Source: Aquipuribacter sp. SD81
Lineage (GTDB): Bacteria; Actinomycetota; Actinomycetes; Actinomycetales; JBBAYJ01
Direction: 5' to 3'
Assembly: GCF_037153975.1 (NCBI RefSeq)
Contig: NZ_JBBAYJ010000012.1
Span: forward strand, 1-64,000
DNA: 64,000 nt
Position 1 is the stretch's first letter, and each line of letters starts with the position of its first letter. Shown here in pieces: positions 1 to 7,870 of the stretch. The translations under genes were made by a program, and so were the position numbers. Under the pieces are notes generated by a model that did no database searches, had not been told where the DNA came from, and saw only the letters and a list, made by a program, of their open reading frames with translations.

Positions 1-118
1 CATGCAGCGTCTGCCGCGACACCCGCCACTGCACCGCCACCTCCGTGACGGTCCGCCCCTCCGCCACGACCTCCAGCACCGCCCGATACCGCTGCTCCAC
101 CACCGACAGCTCCCTCAT
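1..118 (-). CDS. IS481-family transposase, N-terminal fragment (runs off window)
   Basis: The reverse strand opens with ATG at 118 and stays open to the window edge for 39 codons. The visible protein begins MRELSVVEQRYRAVLEV and continues into a helix-turn-helix ending VSRQTLH. This is the typical N-terminal HTH of IS481-family DDE transposases. The catalytic domain would lie outside the window, so whether the gene is intact cannot be judged. Family recognition is from memory of the N-terminal pattern. Confidence 0.72.
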   Translation of the reverse strand, partial: MRELSVVEQRYRAVLEVVAEGRTVTEVAVQWRVSRQTLH

Positions 119-128
119 GATCAGGAGC

Positions 129-217
129 GTCAAGGATCAGCCGAAACAGGTGTCAAGCATCAGCCGAAACACCGTCAACCATCACCCGACGACGAAACGT
201 CAAGGATGAGGCGAAGG
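129..217. repeat. Four related 19-25-bp direct repeats in the IS end
   Basis: Copies lie at 129-147, 152-170, 174-198 and 199-217. The first two are GTCAAGGATCAGCCGAAAC and the same with one base changed. The third carries a 6-bp insertion (25 bp) and the fourth is diverged after GTCAAGGAT. They fill the space between the presumed IS terminus and the transposase start. They are probably transposase-binding iterons, or control sites for its promoter. Confidence 0.7.
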
Positions 218-232
218 TGCACACGGGTGCGG

Positions 233-305
233 AGCTGGCGGCGGGACTCGAACCCGCAACCGCCCGATTACAAGTCGGGTGCGCTACCAGTTGCGCCACG
301 CCAGC
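233..305 (-). tRNA. tRNA-Thr (anticodon UGU)
   Basis: The 73-nt minus-strand sequence folds into a full cloverleaf. The acceptor stem is GCTGGCG/CGCCAGC, the D stem GCGC/GCGC, and the anticodon stem CCCGA/TCGGG with loop CTTGTAA (anticodon TGT, reading ACA codons). The T stem is GCGGG/CCCGC with loop TTCGAGT. The discriminator is U and CCA is not encoded. Its 3' end faces the IS element. Confidence 0.97.
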
Positions 306-646
306 GGGACTTGGGGACTCTGATCGGGACAACGATAGGGACAGCAGCCCTGCGGTTCACCCGATCAGGCCAAGGCTCCTCGTCGACCCGCTGTGAGCGG
401 GAGCGACGTCGCCGAGGTTACCTCGTGACCCGTTCGAAGCCGGACTACCCACCTCCGCCGGAGAGCCCGGGCGCGCGGTCCGGACGGCGGTCGTGGCCGG
501 CCGGCTCAGCGGGGACCGCTGGGCCGGCTACCTCAGGCTGCAGCGTGAGTGTGGCTTCGAGGCCACCGCGACGATCGAGGCGGGGTCCGCGCGGATGCGC
601 GGCCCCCGCCCCGATCGTGCGGATGACGGTGTCTAGCCGGCGACGG
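306..646. other. Gene-free spacer between tRNA-Thr and the fasciclin gene
   Basis: I see no supportable gene here. The part next to 306 must hold the tRNA promoter. A short plus-strand reading around 500-630 is open but has no recognisable start, ribosome site or family. One strong hairpin at 500-528 is listed separately. Confidence 0.5.
500..528 (-). terminator. Hairpin downstream of the fasciclin gene
   Basis: The arms GCCGGCTCAGCGG (500-512) and CCGCTGGGCCGGC (516-528) pair over 13 positions with one wobble and a 3-nt loop. The hairpin lies about 120 bp past the fasciclin stop on the minus strand. It has no T tract, as is usual for GC-rich actinomycete terminators. Confidence 0.4.
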
Positions 647-1297
647 TCACTCGACCAGGGCCGCCGGGTCGACGCCCTCAGGCAGCAGGACGGCGTCGAT
701 CGCGTGGATGACGCCGTTCGACGCCTCGACGTCCGCGGTCACCACGGTGGCGCCGTTGACGGTCACGCCACCGTCGGTGGCCAGGGTCACCGGGTCGCCC
801 TGGACGGTCTCGACCTCACCCGCGGTGATCATGTCGGACGTCACCTCACTGTCCAGGACGTGGTAGGTGAGGATGTCGGTCAGGACCTCCTGGTTCTCGG
901 GCAGCAGCAGCGCGTCGAGCACGCCCTCGGGCAGCGCGTCGAACGCCTCGTTCGTCGGCGCGAAGACGGTGAACGGGCCGGCGCCGCTGAGGGTCTCGAC
1001 CAGGCCGGCCGCCTCGACGGCGGTGACCAGCGTGCTGAAGTCGGGGTTGCTCGCGGCGACGTCGACGATCGTGTCGGCCGCGGCCTCCTCGGTCATCTCC
1101 TCGGTCATCTCCGCGGTGGCCTCGTCCGTCATCTCCTCGGTCTCCTCGGCCACCTCCTCGGTGGCCTCGGCGGCCTCCTCGGTGGCCTCGACCGCGGCGT
1201 CCGTGGCCTCGTCGACGGGGTCGGCGTCATCCCCGCACGCGGCGAGGACCAGGGCGGCCGAGAGGGCGACCGCGGGGCCGGCGATTCGGATCTTCAT
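647..1297 (-). CDS. Fasciclin (FAS1)-domain lipoprotein
   Basis: This is a 216-residue exported protein anchored as a lipoprotein, with a signal peptide and lipobox LAAC (Cys21). Residues about 28-75 form an acidic Ala/Thr/Glu/Met-rich low-complexity stalk. A single FAS1 domain follows (about 78-210), with the hallmark GPFTVFAPTNEAF and a C-terminal NGVIHAIDAVLLP. FAS1 proteins such as mycobacterial MPT70/MPT83 act at the cell surface in adhesion, but no specific partner can be read here. ATG at 1297 is preceded by GGAGGA. A longer upstream reading lacks a signal peptide at its start and was discarded. It is divergent from the intradiol dioxygenase gene. Confidence 0.93.
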   Translation of the reverse strand: MKIRIAGPAVALSAALVLAACGDDADPVDEATDAAVEATEEAAEATEEVAEETEEMTDEATAEMTEEMTEEAAADTIVDVAASNPDFSTLVTAVEAAGLVETLSGAGPFTVFAPTNEAFDALPEGVLDALLLPENQEVLTDILTYHVLDSEVTSDMITAGEVETVQGDPVTLATDGGVTVNGATVVTADVEASNGVIHAIDAVLLPEGVDPAALVE

Positions 1298-1599
1298 GGT
1301 GTCCTCCAACTGGTGGGCGTGCGTACACAAGGCGCTTCCTGGTGACGGACCGCGACAGATGCGGTCAAACCGGAGCGTTATCGAAGCGTGACGCAACGCT
1401 CCGGGTGAGGGCCCGCCCGCCCGTGCAACGCGGACGGCGGACCCGACCACCCGCTCGTGCCGCGGCCTCGTCGTGCACAGCACGACCGGCGAGGTCCTCA
1501 CCCACAGGCACAGGCGAGGCACAGGACGACCACAGCAGGGCCCTCGGTCGAGGACGGACGGTCGTCCCCGTCCCCGCCGTCCGACCGAGGAGCCGTACC
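1298..1599. promoter_or_regulatory. Divergent intergenic region with a 10-bp-arm palindrome (1370-1404)
   Basis: The region separates the outward-reading fasciclin and dioxygenase genes and must hold both promoters. CCGGAGCGTT at 1370-1379 is repeated perfectly inverted as AACGCTCCGG at 1395-1404, with 15 bp between. This could be an operator or a leader hairpin of the dioxygenase transcript. No regulator gene is adjacent, and nothing else stands out in the interval. Confidence 0.45.
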
Positions 1600-2565
1600 G
1601 TGCCTGCCCCCACTGCCCGTCCTGCCCACCCCGACAGCCCGGCCGCTGCGTCGTACGAGGGCCGACCGCTCGCGAAGCCGACGGAGGAGGTCGTCGACCA
1701 GGGCCTCGCCTTCGACGTCGTCACCCTGCTCGACCGTCGCCGCGTCCTCGGGCTGCTCGGGCTCGGCGGCGGCGCGCTCGCGCTCGGTGCGTGCGGTGCC
1801 GCGGCCGGGGCCACCGGCACGACGTCGAGCAGCCCCACGGCCGGCACGAGCGCGACGGCCGCCTCGCTCACCGAGATCCCGGACGAGACGGCCGGCCCCT
1901 ACCCCGGCGACGGCTCCAACGGCCCCGACGTCCTGGAGGAGAGCGGCGTCGTGCGCTCCGACCTCACGTCGAGCTTCGGGGGGCCGAGCGGCGTCGCCGA
2001 GGGCGTCCCGCTCACCATCGAGCTCGAGGTCGTCGACCTCGCCGGGGGCGGCGTGCCGTTCGAGGACGCGGCGGTCTACCTGTGGCACTGCGACCGCGAG
2101 GGGCGGTACTCGATGTACTCCAGCGGCGTCGAGGGCGAGAACTACCTGCGCGGCGTGCAGGTGGTCGACGGCGCGGGCCTCGTCCGCTTCACCAGCATCT
2201 TCCCCGCGTGCTACTCCGGGCGCTGGCCGCACCTCCACTTCGAGGTGTACCCCGACCTGGCGTCCACGACCGACTCGGCGAACGCCGTCGCGACGAGCCA
2301 GGTCGCGCTGCCGGAGGACGTGTGCGACGCCGTCTACGCGACCGCCGGCTACGAGTCGTCGGTGGCCACGCGCGCGCAGGTGAGCCTCGACACCGACGGC
2401 GTCTTCGGCGACGACGGCGGCGCGTCGCAGCTGGGGACGGTGACGGGCTCGGTGGAGGACGGTCTGACGGTCCGGCTGCGCGTCGGGGTCGACACGACGA
2501 CGGTCCCCACGGGCGGTGGCATCGCAGGCGGCCCGGGCGGCCCGGGCGGTGGGCCCCGGCCCTGA
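1600..2565 (+). CDS. Exported intradiol ring-cleavage dioxygenase-like lipoprotein
   Basis: The 321-residue protein has a late twin-arginine signal: DRRRVLGLLG at about 45-54, followed by a hydrophobic stretch and lipobox LGAC (Cys65). This suggests Tat export and lipid anchoring. The mature part carries the intradiol fold with likely Fe(III) ligands Tyr170, Tyr205 (CYSGRW), His211 and His213 (HLH). Family members use non-haem iron to open catecholic rings; the substrate of exported forms is unknown. The C terminus is a Gly/Pro tail. GTG at 1600 sits 7-8 nt after GAGGAG. The unusually long stretch before the RR motif leaves the start slightly uncertain. Confidence 0.88.
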   Translation: MPAPTARPAHPDSPAAASYEGRPLAKPTEEVVDQGLAFDVVTLLDRRRVLGLLGLGGGALALGACGAAAGATGTTSSSPTAGTSATAASLTEIPDETAGPYPGDGSNGPDVLEESGVVRSDLTSSFGGPSGVAEGVPLTIELEVVDLAGGGVPFEDAAVYLWHCDREGRYSMYSSGVEGENYLRGVQVVDGAGLVRFTSIFPACYSGRWPHLHFEVYPDLASTTDSANAVATSQVALPEDVCDAVYATAGYESSVATRAQVSLDTDGVFGDDGGASQLGTVTGSVEDGLTVRLRVGVDTTTVPTGGGIAGGPGGPGGGPRP

Positions 2566-2593
2566 GCGCCGGCGCCTGGGGCAGGCTGTGCCG

Positions 2594-3352
2594 GTGAGCG
2601 CGTGGCAGGAGCTCGACGACGGCGTCCTCGTGCGCCGCTACGCCGAGCTCGACCAGAACATCGGCCTCGTCCTCGGCGACGGCGGGCTGCTGGTGGTCGA
2701 CTCCCGCTCGCACCCTCACCACGCCCGCGTGCTCGCCGAGCACGTCCGCGAGGTGTCGCGGCTGCCGGTCCGGTGGCTCGTCAACACGCACTGGCACTGG
2801 GACCACTGCTTCGGCAACAGCGTGTTCACCGACGCCGTGGTGGTCGGGCACCGGGCCTGCCGCGCCGCGCTCCTCACCGAGGGCGCCGAGCGGCTGGCTC
2901 GTCTGCGCCGCTCCGACGCCCTGCCGGCCGACGAGCGGCACCACCTCGACGAGGTCGAGATCGTGCCGCCGACCGTCACGTTCGAGCGCTCGACGTCGCT
3001 GTGGCTCGGCGACCGCGAGGTGCACGTCTCCTGGTACGGCCGCGGCCACACCGACGCCGACGTCGTGGTGCGCACCGGCGACGTCAGCTTCGCGGGCGAC
3101 CTCGTCGAGCAGGGCGCGCCGCCGTCGTTCACCGACGCGTTCCCCCGGGCGTGGGTCGAGACCGTCCGCCGGATGGCGGGCGACCTCGCCCCCGTCGTCG
3201 TGCCCGGCCACGGGGCGGTCGTCGACCCCGATTTCGCCCTCGCGCAGGCCGCCGACATCGTCGACGCCCTCGACGGCGGCCGCCCGTTCCCCGACGACAC
3301 GATGGCGACCCTGCTGACGCGAGCGCGGGCGGAGGGCAGGCTGGCGCCATGA
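2594..3352 (+). CDS. MBL-fold metallo-hydrolase
   Basis: The 252-residue protein has the metallo-beta-lactamase signature HWHWDH (His66, His68, Asp70, His71), a downstream GRGHTDADVVV and GDLVEQG (third metal-ligand region), and a late PGHG. It is a probable dinuclear zinc hydrolase, with substrate not predictable. No signal peptide is seen, so it is probably cytoplasmic. I chose GTG 2594 because GGCAGG lies 8 nt upstream; GTG 2588 is too close to it. The stop overlaps the next ATG (ATGA), implying translational coupling. Confidence 0.88.
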   Translation: MSAWQELDDGVLVRRYAELDQNIGLVLGDGGLLVVDSRSHPHHARVLAEHVREVSRLPVRWLVNTHWHWDHCFGNSVFTDAVVVGHRACRAALLTEGAERLARLRRSDALPADERHHLDEVEIVPPTVTFERSTSLWLGDREVHVSWYGRGHTDADVVVRTGDVSFAGDLVEQGAPPSFTDAFPRAWVETVRRMAGDLAPVVVPGHGAVVDPDFALAQAADIVDALDGGRPFPDDTMATLLTRARAEGRLAP

Positions 3353-3870
3353 CGACGCCCCCCGAGGTCCCCGGCGGCTGGATCCGGCTGCTCGTGCGCA
3401 GCAAGCTCGCGGTCGGCCGCGACTTCCGCGTGCTCGACCCCGACACCGACGAGCAGCGCTACCTCGTCGACGGCAAGCTCAGCCTGCTCGGCGCCAAGGC
3501 CGAGGTGCACGACGCCGCCGGGCGCGTGCTGCTGCGCCTGGCGAGCCAGCCGCTCGACCTCGCCAAGCGCTTCACCATCACCGGGCCGGGCGGTGAGCCG
3601 GTCGCCGAGATCCGAGGCAAGCGCTTCTCCCCGATCCGCGAGCGGATGACGCTCACCACCGCGACCGGCGCCACCTGGGAGGTGGCGGGCTCGCTGCTGG
3701 AGAAGGACTACGCCGTCACCGCCCCGACCGGACCGGTCGCCCGCATCTCCCAGAAGTGGCTCGCGCTCCGCGACACGTACGCCGTGGACGTCGCGGCCGG
3801 CACCGACCCCGCGCTCGTGCTCGCCGTCCTGTGGTGCGTGGACCACTGGGTCGAGCAGCGCGACCGCTGA
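3349..3870 (+). CDS. LURP-one-related (Tubby-like) family protein
   Basis: The 173-residue protein resembles the LURP-one/scramblase-like beta-barrel family. It shows repeated strands with the pattern VLDPDTDEQRYLVDGKLS, then a GKLS..G.KAEVHDAAGR unit, and a C-terminal hydrophobic helix (DPALVLAVLWCVDHW). The biochemical role in bacteria is unknown. It starts inside the stop of the MBL gene (ATGA), so the two are cotranscribed. The gene ends close to the convergent DUF1080 gene. Confidence 0.75.
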   Translation: MTTPPEVPGGWIRLLVRSKLAVGRDFRVLDPDTDEQRYLVDGKLSLLGAKAEVHDAAGRVLLRLASQPLDLAKRFTITGPGGEPVAEIRGKRFSPIRERMTLTTATGATWEVAGSLLEKDYAVTAPTGPVARISQKWLALRDTYAVDVAAGTDPALVLAVLWCVDHWVEQRDR

Positions 3871-3892
3871 GGCCGGCGCGCCGGTCGCGCCG

Positions 3893-4897
3893 TCAGCGGG
3901 TGCAGCCCAGCTCGCGGATGCGCACGTCACGGAACGAGACGACGTCGGGAGCGCTGCCGTGCGCCTGCAGGCCGACGTGCCCGACGAGGCCGCGGCTGGA
4001 GGAGTCGGGGTCGTCCGGACGGTCCGGGAACGGCACCCCCGGCACGTTCTCGTAGGAGTTGATGACGACCCCGTTGCGGATCACCGTGTAGTGCTGGTCG
4101 ACCACCCGGATCTCGAGGTCGTTCCACACGCCCTTGGGCGTCGGGTTCGCCTCCTCGAGCGTGAGGTCGGCGAAGCCGTAGATCGAGCCCGTCTTGCGGG
4201 GGTCTCCGTCGGGCGAGTCATTGACCTGCACCTCGTGGCCGCAGTTCACGGCGATCCACGACAGGTTGTTGGTCTCCGCCCCGTTGAACGTGGTCGGGCA
4301 GCCCTCGACCGGACCGTCCAGGGCCGGGAAGCGGACCTGCACGCCGCTGTTGGCCCGCACGTCGGGCCCGCCGGGCGCGTCGTCGCGGAACTGCAGCCGC
4401 AGCGAGAAGTCGCCGTACTCCTCCTCGGCGTACCAGAGGGTGCCGAAGCCGCCCGGCTGCGACCGGAGCAGCCCGTCGACGAGCTCGAAGCCGCCGTCGC
4501 CGGCGTAGTCCCAGCCCTCGAGGCTCTCGGCGGTGCCGTCGAAGAGCACCTCGTACCCGGCGACCCGGCCGACGTCCGAGCGCGCCGCCGCCGAGCGAAG
4601 CGCGCCCGCCTCGCGGCGGTCCACGACACCGTCGGCGACGAGGTCGTCGACGACGTCGCGGACGTGCCGGACGAAGGCTCCGTGGCCGCCCCACGACGAC
4701 TCGTCGTCGATCAGGTCGTTGATCGTGCACCCGCCTCCCGCGTCGGCGTTGGCGACGCGGGAGGCGGTGTCGAGGAAGCGGACGGTCGGCCGGCTGTCCG
4801 GCGCGTCGCACGTCGCGGCGGACGCGGGGGCCGACGCGGTGAGGGCGCCGGCGCCCAGCACGAGCGCGACACCGACGGCGAGGTGGGAACGAGTCAC
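3893..4897 (-). CDS. Secreted DUF1080 (3-keto-disaccharide hydrolase-like) protein
   Basis: The 334-residue protein has a Sec signal peptide ending ASAPASA (about residue 28). An N-terminal region of roughly 90 residues is of unknown fold. A DUF1080 domain (about 115-330) carries LFDGTAESLEGW, the SGVQVRF strand, WNDLEIRV and GHVGLQAHG. DUF1080 is a concanavalin-like fold, and some members hydrolyse 3-keto-glycosides; the substrate here is inferred only from the family. GTG at 4897 follows AGGAGGG. It converges on the LURP-one gene with about 22 bp between stops. Confidence 0.85.
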   Translation of the reverse strand: MTRSHLAVGVALVLGAGALTASAPASAATCDAPDSRPTVRFLDTASRVANADAGGGCTINDLIDDESSWGGHGAFVRHVRDVVDDLVADGVVDRREAGALRSAAARSDVGRVAGYEVLFDGTAESLEGWDYAGDGGFELVDGLLRSQPGGFGTLWYAEEEYGDFSLRLQFRDDAPGGPDVRANSGVQVRFPALDGPVEGCPTTFNGAETNNLSWIAVNCGHEVQVNDSPDGDPRKTGSIYGFADLTLEEANPTPKGVWNDLEIRVVDQHYTVIRNGVVINSYENVPGVPFPDRPDDPDSSSRGLVGHVGLQAHGSAPDVVSFRDVRIRELGCTR

Positions 4898-5059
4898 GGG
4901 ATGCCCTCCTGACGGTCCGGCGACGACGTCGGTGTCGTCGCCGTCTCGACCCTAACGCGACATACCGGACATCGACAGGCCACGAGCGGCCCCCCCCCGG
5001 CCGGATGTCGGCGGCCGGCCGGGTGGCGGGCGAGCGGCCCAGCGGTGAGGGTCGAGGGC

Positions 5060-6268
5060 ATGACCCCCGCCCCGCACGACCCGCACCGCACCGACGTGCT
5101 CGTGGTGGGCGGGGGCAACGCCGGCATCTCGCTGGCGGCCCGGCTGCTGCGCACCGGCACCGCCCGCGACGTCGCGCTCGTCGAGCCCTCCCCGGTGCAC
5201 CGATACCGGCCGCTGCTCAACTACGTCGGCGGCGGGGAGGCGACGACCGCCGACCTCGAGCGGCCGATGGTCGACGTCGTACCCGACGGCGTGCGCTGGG
5301 TGCGCGATGCGGTCGACGGCGTCGACCTCGACGCCCGGACCGTCACCACGCGCCGCGGCCGCACGCTCGCCTGGTCGCGGCTCGTGCTGTGCCCGGGCCT
5401 CGACGAGGACTGGGCCGCGACCCCCGGCCTGCAGGACGCGTACGCGGCCGGGTGGGCGTTCTCCACCTACGTGCCGGCGGCGGCGCCGTTGGTGTGGCCG
5501 GCGCTGCGCCGGCTGCGTGAGGGCACGGTGCTCTTCACCGTGCCGCCCGAGCCGGCCGGGTGCGCGCCGACCGCGCTCAAGCCGCTGCTCATGGCGTGCG
5601 GGCACTGGCAGCGCCGCGGCGTGCTCGACGACCTGCGGGTCGTGCTCGCGCTGCCCCTACGGCACGCCATCGGGGTGCCGGACGCCGACGCCCGGCTCGA
5701 GGAGGTGCTCGCGGGCTACGGCGTCGAGGTGTGGCGGGAGGCGACCGTCGAGAGCGTGGACCCGGTGGTCCGCACCGTCGAGGTCCGGACGCCGACCCTC
5801 ACCCGGCGGCTCGAGGACCTCGCCCTCGCCCACGCCGTGCCGCACTACACGGCGCCGGGCTGGATCGAGGCCTCCGGCCTCGCCGACGGCGATCCGGCGG
5901 GCCTCGTCGACATCGACCCCGAGACGCTGCGCGCGCGGGCCCACCCGGACGTGTGGGCGATCGGCGACGCGGCGGCCCTGCGCACCACGTCGTCCGGTGG
6001 CGCGCTGCGCAAGCAGGTCGACGTGCTCGTGCACAACCTGGCCGCGGCCGCCGCCGGCGGCCGGCTGCGCCGCTACGACGGCTACACCGTCGCCCCGATC
6101 ACGACGAGCCGCCGGCGGCTGCTGCTCGTGGAGACCGACCGCAGCGGCGCCCGGCGACGGCGCCTGCCGCTGCTCAGCCGCGCGAGGCCACGCCTGTCGG
6201 CGTGGCTGCTCGACCGCTACGTGCTGCCGCGCTGGTACTGGCGGGGGATCCTGCGCGGACGGGTCTGA
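5060..6268 (+). CDS. FAD/NAD(P)-binding oxidoreductase, sulfide:quinone oxidoreductase-like
   Basis: The 402-residue flavoprotein has an N-terminal Rossmann motif (VVGGGNAGISLAARLL). The segment PPEPAGCAPTALKPL resembles the SQR region carrying a redox cysteine. VWAIGDAA is the second FAD site. The second catalytic cysteine of true SQRs is not evident in the C-terminal half, so sulfide oxidation is doubtful and another quinone-linked activity is possible. I use ATG 5060, with GAGGG about 8 nt upstream; an in-frame GTG at 5045 has no ribosome site. It is a single gene, convergent with the DUF1772 gene. Confidence 0.8.
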   Translation: MTPAPHDPHRTDVLVVGGGNAGISLAARLLRTGTARDVALVEPSPVHRYRPLLNYVGGGEATTADLERPMVDVVPDGVRWVRDAVDGVDLDARTVTTRRGRTLAWSRLVLCPGLDEDWAATPGLQDAYAAGWAFSTYVPAAAPLVWPALRRLREGTVLFTVPPEPAGCAPTALKPLLMACGHWQRRGVLDDLRVVLALPLRHAIGVPDADARLEEVLAGYGVEVWREATVESVDPVVRTVEVRTPTLTRRLEDLALAHAVPHYTAPGWIEASGLADGDPAGLVDIDPETLRARAHPDVWAIGDAAALRTTSSGGALRKQVDVLVHNLAAAAAGGRLRRYDGYTVAPITTSRRRLLLVETDRSGARRRRLPLLSRARPRLSAWLLDRYVLPRWYWRGILRGRV

Positions 6269-6287
6269 GCTCCGCCCCGGAGACGCG

Positions 6288-6791
6288 TCACACCAGCGCG
6301 AGGGCGAGCAGCACGACCGTCACCGTCGCCGCCACCGTCCGCACCCGGTTCCACCGGTTCCAGCGCGGCTCGAACGCGGCCCGGGCGCGGGCGGCACCGG
6401 GCTCGTCGAGCCCGGCAACGTCGACGCCCTGCAGCCGGTTGTTCGCCGGCACGTTGACGACGACCGTCGGCAGGTGGACGCCGAGGAGCACGACGACGGC
6501 CGCCGCGACCAGCAGCGGCGCACTCGGGCCGTCGTCGGCCAGGAACCGCATGACGGCGGCGGCCAGCGGCAGCACCGCCGAGCCCGCCCACACGAGACCG
6601 AACAGCGGTGAGCCGCGCTGGATGACCCCGTCGACCACCTGGAAGGCGCGCAGGAAGTCGCGGTCGGGCAGGTCGGCGAGGCCCGGCATGACGACGACCG
6701 CGAAACCGAGGAGCAGGCCCGCGACCAGGCCGCACGCGACCACGGCGCCGACAGCGAGCACGAGGGACGCGACCACCACGTGCCCGATCAT
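6288..6791 (-). CDS. DUF1772 (anthrone oxygenase-like) membrane protein
   Basis: The 167-residue protein has four predicted transmembrane helices (about 8-32, 65-85, 93-112, 150-167). The DUF1772 hallmarks are the loop VVVNVPANNRL and a Trp-rich WNRWNRVR before the last helix. The biochemical role in bacteria is not established. ATG at 6791 is divergent from the GntR operon, across a control region holding two operator-like repeats. Confidence 0.78.
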   Translation of the reverse strand: MIGHVVVASLVLAVGAVVACGLVAGLLLGFAVVVMPGLADLPDRDFLRAFQVVDGVIQRGSPLFGLVWAGSAVLPLAAAVMRFLADDGPSAPLLVAAAVVVLLGVHLPTVVVNVPANNRLQGVDVAGLDEPGAARARAAFEPRWNRWNRVRTVAATVTVVLLALALV

Positions 6792-6848
6792 GCTCCTTCA
6801 CCGACGCCGACCCGCCGACGCAGCCGGAAGGCTGCGCGCGGACGAACC

Positions 6849-6918
6849 TTGTACCGGCACATTGACACAATGCTGCCTGCGGCGTCATGCTCCCGCTTGT
6901 ACCAGCAGTCCGATACAA
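6849..6918 (+). promoter_or_regulatory. Twin 22-bp operators and promoter for the GntR/membrane-protein operon
   Basis: Two inverted repeats share exactly the same architecture, TTGTACC-N8-GAYACAA. One is at 6849-6870 (right arm GACACAA) and the other at 6897-6918 (right arm GATACAA), 48 bp apart. TTGACA at 6862-6867 lies inside the first and could be the -35 box. The second abuts the ribosome site of the 6935 gene. The layout fits autorepression by the YtrA-type GntR protein encoded at 7867. Confidence 0.7.
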
Positions 6919-6934
6919 AGCTGTGGAGGCCCCC

Positions 6935-7870
6935 ATGCGTCTCGTCGTTCTCGCCGTGCTCGGCCTCGTCCCGCTCGCGGCCGTCGGCCTGCTCGTGTGC
7001 GTGCTCGTCCTCGCCACCCGCGCCCGCAGGGTGCCCGCCGCCGCGGTCCGCCGCCTCGACGGCCGACGGGCCTGGCTCCGCCCGATCGGCGCGGCGCTCG
7101 GCGTCGCCGCCGGCGCGGCCGTGGCCGCGTGGGACCCGCTCGGCCGGGGCGTGCTGCTGGCGCCCGCGGTCGTGGCGACCGGTGTCCTCGTCGGCGTCCT
7201 CGTCGCCGAGCTCGTCGTGGCACCGCCGCGCGGGCCCCGCCGGAGCGCCGGGCTCGCGACCCGACGCGTCCGCGACGTGCTGCCGCGACGGCTCTCCGTC
7301 GCGGTGGGCGTCGCCGCGGTGGGGCTCCTCGTGCTCTGCTCCGCGACGGCGCTCGCCGCGTCCCCGGACGACCTGGGCCGGGCCGGGCGAGCGCTGCGCG
7401 GGGTCTGCACCGACGGCTCGGTGACGACCACGACACCCTGGCCGGGAAGCTGGTACGTGGTGCCGCTGCTGCTGCTCGTGGGGCTCGGCCTCGTGCTCGC
7501 TCTCGCGGTCCTCACCGCCGTCGTGCGGCGCCCGCCGCTGGCGAGCCCCGACGGCTCCACCTACGCCGACGCCCACGTCGACGCGGAGCTGAGGGCCCAG
7601 TCCGCGCGCACCGTCACCGCGGCCGTCGGCCTGCTCGTCGGGGTGCCGTACCTCGGGGTGGCCCTCGTCGCGGCCACGACCGTGCACCCGTGCGTCCCGT
7701 CCCCCGGGCTGGTGCTCCTGCTCCTGCTCGCCCCGCTGCCGCTCGTCACCGCCCTGGTCGTGTGGTGCACCGCCCTGCTCCTCACCGGCCGTCACGCCCC
7801 CGCCCACCACGCCACGACGGCCGGGCGCGCCACGGTGGCGGCCCCGCCGGTCGCGGGGAGCCGGGCGTGA
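6935..7870 (+). CDS. Multi-pass membrane protein in a GntR-regulated operon
   Basis: The 311-residue protein has about six to seven predicted transmembrane segments: residues 1-28, about 48-65, 70-90, a pair near 130-150, 170-195 and 225-290. I do not recognise the family. ATG 6935 follows GTGGAGG. Its last codons overlap the GntR start (GTGA), so the two are translated together. YtrA-type repressors usually sit next to the membrane transport or envelope genes they control, making this the likely target. It lacks Walker motifs and is not an ATPase. Confidence 0.7.
   Translation: MRLVVLAVLGLVPLAAVGLLVCVLVLATRARRVPAAAVRRLDGRRAWLRPIGAALGVAAGAAVAAWDPLGRGVLLAPAVVATGVLVGVLVAELVVAPPRGPRRSAGLATRRVRDVLPRRLSVAVGVAAVGLLVLCSATALAASPDDLGRAGRALRGVCTDGSVTTTTPWPGSWYVVPLLLLVGLGLVLALAVLTAVVRRPPLASPDGSTYADAHVDAELRAQSARTVTAAVGLLVGVPYLGVALVAATTVHPCVPSPGLVLLLLLAPLPLVTALVVWCTALLLTGRHAPAHHATTAGRATVAAPPVAGSRA

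Larger units (their letters stand above)
1..223 (-). mobile_element. Left end of an IS481-like insertion sequence (partial)
   Basis: Reading the minus strand away from the tRNA, a TGT trinucleotide occurs at 223-221. It is followed by a run of related GTCAAG-type repeats and then the transposase start at 118. IS481 elements characteristically begin with TGT, so I place the element boundary near 223, only about ten bases from the 3' end of tRNA-Thr. The boundary is inferred, because the other end and any target duplication are not in view. Confidence 0.5.

Noticed and set aside
500-640. Gene remnant on the plus strand between tRNA-Thr and the fasciclin gene
   Set aside because: A short open stretch exists but has no start, ribosome site or recognisable family.
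867-1391. Plus-strand Ser/Ala-rich protein opposite the fasciclin gene
   Set aside because: It is an antisense shadow of the Ala/Thr/Glu linker and signal of the real lipoprotein.
5060-6268. Bona fide sulfide:quinone oxidoreductase
   Set aside because: Only one of the expected redox cysteines is evident, so the specific reaction is not claimed.
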